Of a DNA stretch of 7,856 bases, positions 6,777-7,856 are shown in pieces; the first letter of the stretch is position 1; each line of letters opens with the position of its first letter. The DNA comes from DATJZH01 sp035499215 (GTDB taxonomy: Bacteria > Actinomycetota > Actinomycetes > Streptosporangiales > Streptosporangiaceae), in assembly GCA_035499215.1 (NCBI GenBank), contig DATJZH010000202.1, positions 1 through 7,856 of the forward strand, given 5' to 3'. Both the position numbers and the translations under genes were made by a program. The notes under the pieces were generated by a model, which did not search any database, was not told the DNA's origin, and saw only the letters and a program-made list of their open reading frames with translations.

Positions 6777-7856
6777 TCGAATGTCCAGCTGCCCGGCAGC
6801 GTCAGCGGACCGCAGGGCGGCCAGCCTGCCCTGGCCGCAAGGCGCCAGGCCGGGCCCCAGCTCTCGGCGAGCAGGCCCCCGGCCGCCGCGGTTCTGCTGT
6901 CGCTGGAGGCCGGCGGCCGGAGCCGGTCCAGCGGCCGGACCCGCGGGAAGATCCGCAGCGGCGCGGTCGCCGGGAGGCCAGCGCGGCGGCGCGCGATCGC
7001 CGCCGCCTGCTCCAGGCCGCCGAGCTCGTCCACAAGCTCGCGCTCCAGCGCGTCGGCGCCGGTCCAGACCCGGCCCCTGGCGAGCTCATCCACCCGCTCG
7101 GCAGGCAGCCCGCGCCCGGCCGCCACCTTGCCGGTGAAATCGGCGTAGATGTGGTCGAGCCAGCCGTTGACCAGCGCCCACTCGTCCTGGCTGAACGGCG
7201 CCATGGCCGAGAACATGGCCGCGTGCTCGCCCTTGGTGATCGAGTCTGCGGTTATCCCGGCCTTGCCGAGCAGTTCGGCGAGCACCGGCTTGCCGGTCAG
7301 CACGCCGATCGATCCGGTGACCGTGCCCGGCTGGGCGACGATCGCGTCCGCGGCCATCGAGATGAAATAGCCGCCGGAGGCAGCGACGTCGCCCATGGAC
7401 ACCACCACCGGCTTGCCCGCGTTGCGGGCGCGGACCACCTCGCGCCAGATGGTGTCGGAGGCGACGTAGGAGCCACCCGGGCTGTTGACCCGCAGCACGA
7501 TCGCGCGTGCGCCGTCGTCCGCGGCCGCGGCCCGCAGCGCCGCGCTGATCGTGTCCGAGCCCATCGCGCCGCCCGACAGCGGGCCGCGGCCGCTACGCCC
7601 GCGCCGGATCGAGCCGGCCGCGTAGATCAGCGCGACGTGCCGCTGCTTGGGAGTCGGGAGGTTGCGGGCGCGTTCGGCCAGCGCGCGCGAGCGCTGGTAG
7701 CGGCCCACGTGCTGCAGGATCGCGTCCTGGCCCGCCTGCTTCCTGACCTTGGCGTACACCTCGTCCCGGTAACCGAGCTCGTCCACCAGCCCGGCCTGGT
7801 GGGCCTGGTCGGCGAGGAACGGGCCCTGGTCGATCAGCTCCCTGACCTTGGCGGGC
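6773..7856 (-). CDS. sppA: Signal peptide peptidase SppA, 67K type (5'-truncated by window edge)
   Basis: Membrane-associated S49 serine peptidase that degrades cleaved signal peptides. The frame stays open to the right edge, so the N-terminus, with any membrane anchor and the first S49 half-domain, is missing; 360 residues are visible. The first 30 (VRELIDQGPFLADQAHQAGLVDELGYRDEVY) are the tail of the N-terminal half-domain, showing the duplicated 67K architecture. The second half-domain is whole: LRVNSPGGSYVASD, then VVSMGDVAASGGYFISMAADAIVAQPGTVTGSIGV with the probable catalytic serine in AASGGY (visible residue 160), then TKGEHAAMFS and GRVWTGADALERELVDELGG. The partner lysine is expected in the missing half. 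About 60 Pro/Arg/Ala-rich residues follow the last conserved block. The internal GTG at 7786 is not the start, because conserved sequence runs upstream of it. It is the first visible gene of the operon. Confidence 0.95.
   Translation of the reverse strand, partial: PAKVRELIDQGPFLADQAHQAGLVDELGYRDEVYAKVRKQAGQDAILQHVGRYQRSRALAERARNLPTPKQRHVALIYAAGSIRRGRSGRGPLSGGAMGSDTISAALRAAAADDGARAIVLRVNSPGGSYVASDTIWREVVRARNAGKPVVVSMGDVAASGGYFISMAADAIVAQPGTVTGSIGVLTGKPVLAELLGKAGITADSITKGEHAAMFSAMAPFSQDEWALVNGWLDHIYADFTGKVAAGRGLPAERVDELARGRVWTGADALERELVDELGGLEQAAAIARRRAGLPATAPLRIFPRVRPLDRLRPPASSDSRTAAAGGLLAESWGPAWRLAARAGWPPCGPLTLPGSWTFE

Overview
The window comes from a very GC-rich bacterium. Codon third positions are almost all G or C, GTG starts are common, and neighbouring genes often overlap by 4 bp. 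The protein sequences most resemble actinobacterial homologues (Streptomyces and relatives). This points to a high-GC actinomycete; the genus cannot be decided from this stretch.

The left part (about 50-5780, + strand) is a histidine-utilisation (hut) cluster of four genes: hutU (urocanate hydratase), an M20-family allantoate amidohydrolase-like gene, hutF (formimidoylglutamate deiminase) and hutI (imidazolonepropionase). HutU turns urocanate into imidazolonepropionate, HutI opens the ring to N-formimino-L-glutamate, and HutF deiminates this to N-formyl-L-glutamate plus ammonia. The last step, removal of the formyl group, needs an amidohydrolase. No classical HutG is present, so the M20 enzyme between hutU and hutF is the obvious candidate. 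The first enzyme, histidine ammonia-lyase (hutH), and any hut regulator are also absent. The M20 gene and hutF overlap by 4 bp. hutI stands 86 bp further on and may have its own leaderless promoter.

The right part (5791-7856, - strand) is a separate convergent operon read right to left: a 5'-truncated sppA (S49 signal peptide peptidase, 67K type), a flavin reductase-like FMN-binding protein whose start overlaps the sppA stop by 4 bp, and a small DUF2237 protein of unknown function. The two operons meet tail to tail, with only 10 bp between the stop codons of hutI and the DUF2237 gene and no room for a classical terminator.

I see no tRNA, rRNA, CRISPR array, insertion sequence, phage gene or attachment site. 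Most of the window is orthodox metabolism. The points most worth a second look are the role of the M20 enzyme in histidine breakdown, the coupling of a flavoprotein and a DUF2237 protein to sppA, and a repeat-built N-terminal extension on HutF.
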